Assembly (NCBI GenBank): GCA_021234155.1
Contig: JAJEKV010000135.1
Location: forward strand, 62,001-126,000
From: Isoetes taiwanensis
Lineage: Eukaryota; Streptophyta; Lycopodiopsida; Isoetales; Isoetaceae
Length of the DNA stretch: 64,000 nucleotides
Direction of reading: 5' to 3'
Shown here in pieces: positions 58,636 to 64,000 of the stretch; positions within the stretch are counted from its first letter, which is position 1; every line of letters starts with the position of its first letter. The position numbers and the translations under genes were made by a program. The notes under the pieces were generated by a model. It saw only the letters and a list, made by a program, of their open reading frames with translations. It ran no database searches and was not told the origin of the DNA.

Positions 58636-59578
58636 TAAAATCAACAAGGAGGGAAATACACTTAGAATTGACTGTTTGCAGCATGTTGCCATCACATGTA
58701 TCATATTGGCATCATATGCACCATGTCGGTACCACATGCAATACAAAAAGCAACACAGTTTGCATCACGAGATACACCATGTTGCCATCACATCCATCAT
58801 GTTGACACCACACTTAAAATGAAGCTAGAGAAATATACTTAGAAAAGTTGATATACTCTTTTTTTTTTTTTTTTGGAAGGTAAGAAGTTATTGTATTGAT
58901 CAGATAGAAAAAATTACAATACAAAGATCTCTCATGGATCGGTTATAAATTTGTACACAGATCCCATCTGGATTAAAATATGAGTCTGTAATTAAAGTAT
59001 ATATGAGCCTCTTTCAACCTCTTCTTCTGTCCAACCAGTACCACAGTATTAACATCTTACAAGATAAACAGAATACTATAGGAGCCAAATGCCCATTTTC
59101 CACAAGCTACAAACGAATCTTGAATGCTCCAAAAAAATCTCTTGCAGAAATAGAGATGAAGAGGAAAAGATGTGGAGTAACCTGAACAATCTCCCACATT
59201 GCTCAAGGAAGCGAATATGCTTTAGACTATGATAAAAAATCGCAGCTTTACAACCAAATGTGAGATTAAAATAGATGTCAGTAATGTCTGATGCATCACC
59301 AACCAACCTCGTAATAGGCTGTGAACACACTTAGCCAATTTAATCCTCTAAATTTCCGCTCATGATATCTGGTCTTGATATGGAAGCATCTTCCTGGACA
59401 CAATTAAATCCCTAGCTCGGCAATCCCAAATAATCTGACATCCTATTTTAAAACTGTAAATCTAAGATCAAGAATTTACTCTGGCCCTTCCAAGAAAACA
59501 TTCTTAGATCTTCCGCTAGCAAGAAACAACAAGAGAAGGGAAAAAAATCAAATGGTCAGAAGATCCAACCCAAAATCC
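58636..59578. repeat. Segmental duplication copy 2, with LINE 3' fragment (-)
   Basis: It aligns with 57366-58320 along its length: the same start (ATCAACAAGGAGGGAAATAC), the same CATGTTGCCATCACAT repeats, a T-run at 58858-58874, and the same LINE text (FGCKAAIFYHSLKHIRFLEQ, CGRLFRLLHI). Because the flank outside the T-run is also shared, the LINE fragment was duplicated with its surroundings rather than inserted twice. About 315 bp separate the copies. Confidence 0.65.
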
Positions 59579-62500
59579 CGCTAAGTCAGATGAATTAAAG
59601 CGGACTGCCCATTCTAATTTTTTTCGAACCCTAATTTACACAAAGGAGCACCTCGACCAAACTATCTCCCACTGAATTTTGTTTGCGTTATTGTGCATCC
59701 AAGCTTTTCCTTGGATAGCCATTCGAACAAGAACAATGCAATCCAAAACAAAGGAAATTCACAAAGATTGAAACCAAAGCTCTAATTGAAAAGAATTTTA
59801 TTAATAAATTGAATAGGTACAATGTATTTAAGACGGACGCAGACCATGGCGTCTTGCCACATCATCGTGGTAGGTGGTCCACCTTAGGGGATTAACTTGC
59901 TTTCTTCACGCATCGTAAGCCTTGGGGCAACTCGAGTGTGGAATGCCTCACATGGAGGTGCCTTCCGAGCTAACGGCTGACCTCGGCTCACCTCGACTTC
60001 CACTCCCTCCTCCCGCAGCTTTTCATCGAATATGTTCTTCCCCAACTCTCCGCGGGATGTTATGTAATGCTTGGTGTAAGATGCTTTGAGCTTTCGACTG
60101 CTCTCTAATTTCTCCTCTTTCTATCCCGAAGCGGTGCATGGCGTCGATTCACGGAAAGCAACCTTATCCCAAAGGCCGGCAAGAGCGAAGCGCGGAAAGG
60201 ATCTGTGCCGTAATCCGCATTCTTCCTTTGAACGGGATCTCAGGTCATCAAAAGCGGGTTCTCGTGATGCCCGAACGGATCCGTACGGGTGTCTGATCCG
60301 GTGTTCAAACTTACTGGAGCAAGGAGAGTCTATGATTACCACCACGTGCCAGTCAAAACAACAAAGAATGCGGAATCAAATTACAACAGAGAACATTCAT
60401 TCCATATGTACAAACTGTGAAACCATCATAATAGATTATGGCTGCATCCAACACAAACAAATATACAATGGAGCCATCACTCAGACAGAGGCCTTTCACT
60501 AGCCGAGAAAGCCAGCCGGTAAACTCAATATGCTATTCATTACAAAAACATAGTACATTTCTTTTCTCATCAAAGCTTTTTACAATATTCACAATAATTT
60601 GACTATCCGAAAAGCGTAGAGGTCACTCTTCTCTTGATCACCAAAATATTTTGTCGTCTATAGCTTCATGATCGCTGCTCTTCCGGATCGGGTTCCTTTG
60701 AGGTTCTGATAGTTCGCGAATCACATCGGCCACACAAGAATGGCAAAGAGGGATTCCGGGCCAATGCACAAAGTCCTAAAGACGCCCACCCATCCGCCTC
60801 TCATAATTTTCCGGGTCGAGCAAGTCTTAGCAATGATTGTATTTTATGAAGTTAAGTGATAGCACTTGTAGGCTGAATGCCTATGATCAGCGGCTGTGTT
60901 TGCCATAGTCCGGGAATTGTTCAGGAACCCCGGCCCCAAATTCTTTTCACCATAATGCGCTTCCCTTTGTGATGGTGGTCGATCGAGATCTCACATGCTC
61001 AATCTTCATTTCAAACAAACTTGAACTTCAAACCCGGAAGGCCGAGAACACCAAGAACATTGATACAATATTTTTTCTTTTGCCATACAAGACCATATGG
61101 CTAATTAACTTCGCCTGTGCACCATTCAACAATTTCTTTGGTTTCTAGCCCTGGATAATCGACATTTTATGTTCGGTTGCCGGATCTCAAGGAGGTTAAG
61201 CCTGCACGGTCGGTATACCGCAAACACATCTACGACGCCAAATATTACAAGCTTGGTGGGGACTACCGGATCTCTAGTTGGAGTTTGCCCCCACCATATT
61301 CGGCCCGCCTGATCCATATGCGCGGATCATTATTTCAGTCCTTCGGGTCAGTCTCACGCTAAAGTCTTTGTCGCTGATTGTCTTTGGGGTATGTCCTCAA
61401 GACGGAATCGCCATCAGATATTGGATACGATCCCGAGTCGTTGCATTCGATGTTCCTTAAAATACAGTATGTCGATAGGAACGAAGTTTTTCTCGACTCA
61501 AGCGAAGTCGAATGGAAAGGTTTTCGACCAGCGAATGAAACACCTGACATAGCATGAATCAACTTACCTCAGATTCTCAAGAATTTGTTCCGGGTGATCA
61601 TTCGGGTCTAAATCTTCGAGATTCTCGCCTCCTCATGTTTCTCTCCTCGCCTCGTGTTTGTCTTCGCCATCGCCCCATCGCTTCCATTTGTCTTCCTCCA
61701 TTTGAAATGCTCTAGCGATCCAGTGTATGACCTAATGGTTTCAACCATGTCCTTATTTCCAACCACGGATATAGGTTTCATTCCATACAAAGATAAAGCC
61801 CCCGAAAGAACAAAAAGCCATTCATGTACCACCGACACAATTTGATCTTCCTCACTGCTGGTTATGAAGTACGATAACCCTTTGGGTCGGATAGGAATTC
61901 TATGTATAGGGGCCCATTCAATGGCCACTGTCCACCATGGCACATCCTCTATAAATCACGCCTGTGGTTCCATCCGCCCTGAGAAATCACGAACTCGCCG
62001 AGATAATGATGTTCGCTAGGACCACCACTTGTCCAGGCTCCGCCAGCCGACCTGAAACCAAAACCAAAACTATATTGGCAAAGCTTGTGCCTTCGGCAAG
62101 CCACCATACTCATGTTCAAGCTCGTGATATGGAGCGACCTGTTGGTGAGCATATCGCTCGCCCATTGGGAGACAAAGAGTTGTCTGATTGCCCGTAAAAG
62201 ACAAGGAAACCGGGAAGTATCCAGGTCGGTCATGTCCGCATTAACGCCTTGTACCAATCGCTTCATGGTCACTTTCATGCGCAGGGTCTTCAATCATATT
62301 GATGGTAAATAGTGCCACGGGCCCAGTGCCGCCTCCGCACCACCAAACCTTTGTGTCCCAATGTTATCGTGAATGGGGGAGCTATCATCGCCTTAAATGG
62401 GACCACCAATCCAGTTTTTCCTCTTCAATTGCCATAGCACGCTCAGTGGAAGGGAAGGGTTTTGATCGCTACGCTTTTATTTGGTGTTGATGTAGGCTGG

Positions 62501-64000
62501 ATTATAGACGTTCAATTCCTTCATGTCTTCCCCATCATAGCAGCCTTTCTCTTTAATACCAAAGTCATGGTATTCATTAAGCAACATTGCGTAATTCGCG
62601 GATGCCTTCTTCCAACGCATCGCCGCCTCTTTGTGGACTGTGGCATTAACCTTTGCATCCCGCATTTTTGAGTTTCTACTTTTCCTTAGCGTGATTGTTC
62701 CATCTAGGATTCTGCCCTCAGATCAAGCGCTCGTTTGTCAAACCCTCGATCCTTTTTCATAAATTGCCCTCGTCAAATCCTGGGTCCGGGCTTGCATGGA
62801 ATTCCCATTGCCGCCCTTCTCGCCTTGCCTCTTTGTCCATTGAGCCCATACCTCGTCCATTTCTCCCGACGTCATAAGTATGATATCATATTGGTCCGAG
62901 ACCGCCTTCTTGGTGTTCTTCTTCTTTTCTCTTCATCCTCCCCTTCATCTTTCCTGCCTAACATATCTCCCAGGCTTCTCAAGGTCTTCCACTTATCCGA
63001 GGGAGCCTCAGTTTCTTTGTAATGAGACGTTCCAATGCTTTCCCATCGCTGTTTCAGCTGCAGTATGATCTGGTCGATACGGGCTGCATTCAAGAACGTC
63101 CTCCAATGTTAGAGCTTGGAAAGTATCTACTAACACCAAGTAAGCACTAAATAGGAGGGATGGGGTTTCTCACCAAGGAATGAATACCTGACAAGGGAGA
63201 GGGAGAAAACATAGGAGAGAAAGAAATAGGCCAGCATCGGGCTAAGATTCAAATCTTTTAGCCACGCCGAACGGTATGCAAACGCGGATATAAACTACGA
63301 CATTGTCTCAAGAGACTGTGTTGCAGCACAAAGGCTCCTACGCTTGCCTTCACCATTAGTCTCCGTTGTTCTCCCTATTGTTCGGGGTTTCTCACTCAGC
63401 CCAGAAAAGTGAGAGGAGCACAGGAGAAGATTCAGATTTCGACCGCGAAGTCGAGAATACCCTGGGAGAGTGAGAGAGCATGGCAGAAAGGAGGCTTCAT
63501 CGAAGTACCGCCATTCTCAAATTTTGCCGCCAGCTCTTCAACGATGCAACTTAGAATAGAACCAAGCGACATTGCCCAAAAGAGGCCGAGAAGAAAGGAT
63601 GGGAAGGTTTCGATGCTTTCACCGCCGACCATTAATCTCTAATGTTCTATCAGCTTCGGGTTTCGAATTGCAGTCGGAAAGTCCCCGAATGTTTACTTTT
63701 CTTTATTTCTATGGGTTTTTTCACCAAGGAAATGGTGAAAAGCCCGGTGATCCTTTGACTTTTCTATGTTCCCTCGTTTTCTCGACCAGCCGAGAACTCT
63801 GAAAACGAGAGAAATGATAGGATGTTAGGCTTTTCGACACTCGCGAAGTCGTAGAAACCGCCAATCGTAGAGTTCTTTACCTTATGTAGCCGCACTCGCT
63901 GCTATTGTGTTCGGCAAAGGTTAATGTCACGAAGCTCTGCTGCCGGGCGCCTTCGCCGCAAGAACTCGCGACCCTCGCTATCTATCCTTGATCCTTTGCC
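59579..64000. other. Unassigned region with minus-strand coding-like fragments
   Basis: No intact gene was recognised. Minus-strand pieces look protein-like. 60050-59889 ends at a stop after GVEVEVSRGQPLARKAPPCE and TRVAPRLTMREES. 61943-61608 has IPIRPKGLSYFITSSEEDQI. 62665-62477 and 63093-62872 (IDQIILQLKQRWESIGTSHY, then an acidic/basic stretch) are hydrophilic and helical. They may be remnants of one retroelement Gag. CG-rich text differs from the AT-rich DNA before it. Hairpin-like words TCGAC...GAAGTCGA recur at 61492, 63438 and 63834. Confidence 0.35.

Noticed and set aside
59579-64000. Endogenous pararetrovirus
   Set aside because: The CG-rich mosaic and Gag-like pieces raised this, but no movement-protein, RT or coat motif could be read, so the claim is unsupported.
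1-64000. A multi-gene novel pathway or defence system
   Set aside because: The recognisable genes are unrelated housekeeping or wall genes separated by repeats, and no co-oriented set of novel genes is visible.

Overview
The window is nuclear DNA of a land plant. Plant-type genes (PPR-DYW protein, alpha-expansin, ShKT-type prolyl 4-hydroxylase) have GT-AG introns, and most of the remaining sequence is decayed retrotransposons and repeats. The dense repeats, the DYW-type PPR protein and the style of the non-LTR elements fit a fern best, but that assignment is inference; only 'land plant' is firm.

Layout. 1-1805 (+): 3' part of a PPR-DYW organelle RNA-editing gene, cut by the window edge. 2501-4963 (-): eight-exon prolyl 4-hydroxylase with one frame inconsistency. 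5.2-8.5 kb: retroelement debris (copia RNase H, retropepsin-like ORF, a SINE-like repeat pair). 8506-14152 (-): a nearly complete but frameshifted L1-type LINE with a (TTTTA)n tail and an 11-bp target-site duplication. 16225-17770 and 24275-26218 (+): two 5'-truncated copies of a second LINE family ending in (CTATT)n. 18167-19278 (-): an intact-looking three-exon alpha-expansin. 21642-23230: a long Ty3/gypsy-type LTR preceded by a polypurine tract. 29412-30168: a TIR element resembling a MULE-type MITE. 32380-34735 (-): a short copia element with two LTRs, a primer binding site and a decayed gag. 34.8-39.7 kb: two diverged copies of a ~2.4-kb unit, with part of a third at 46.85-47.17 kb. 47.5-54.2 kb: a run of genes and gene fragments (PPR/TPR chimera, an unrecognised RG-rich gene, a mitochondrial ribosomal protein uL24 pseudogene inside a long inverted-repeat element, a TRAPPC6 homologue with damage). 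57.4-59.6 kb: a direct segmental duplication. 59.6-64 kb: unassigned.

Genes that can be named do separate jobs: organelle RNA editing, hydroxyproline formation in the secretory pathway, wall loosening, and vesicle tethering. There is no operon-like logic. The strongest new observations are about repeats. First, a ~38-bp terminal module recurs at least eight times, at the ends of two LINE copies and of several short elements, each time running into a different microsatellite tail. Second, an element at 49.7-53.0 kb has ends built from about 18 iterations of GGAAACCCTTCC in both orientations and encloses a uL24m pseudogene that still has introns. All homology statements rest on reading the translations by eye; no database search was run.
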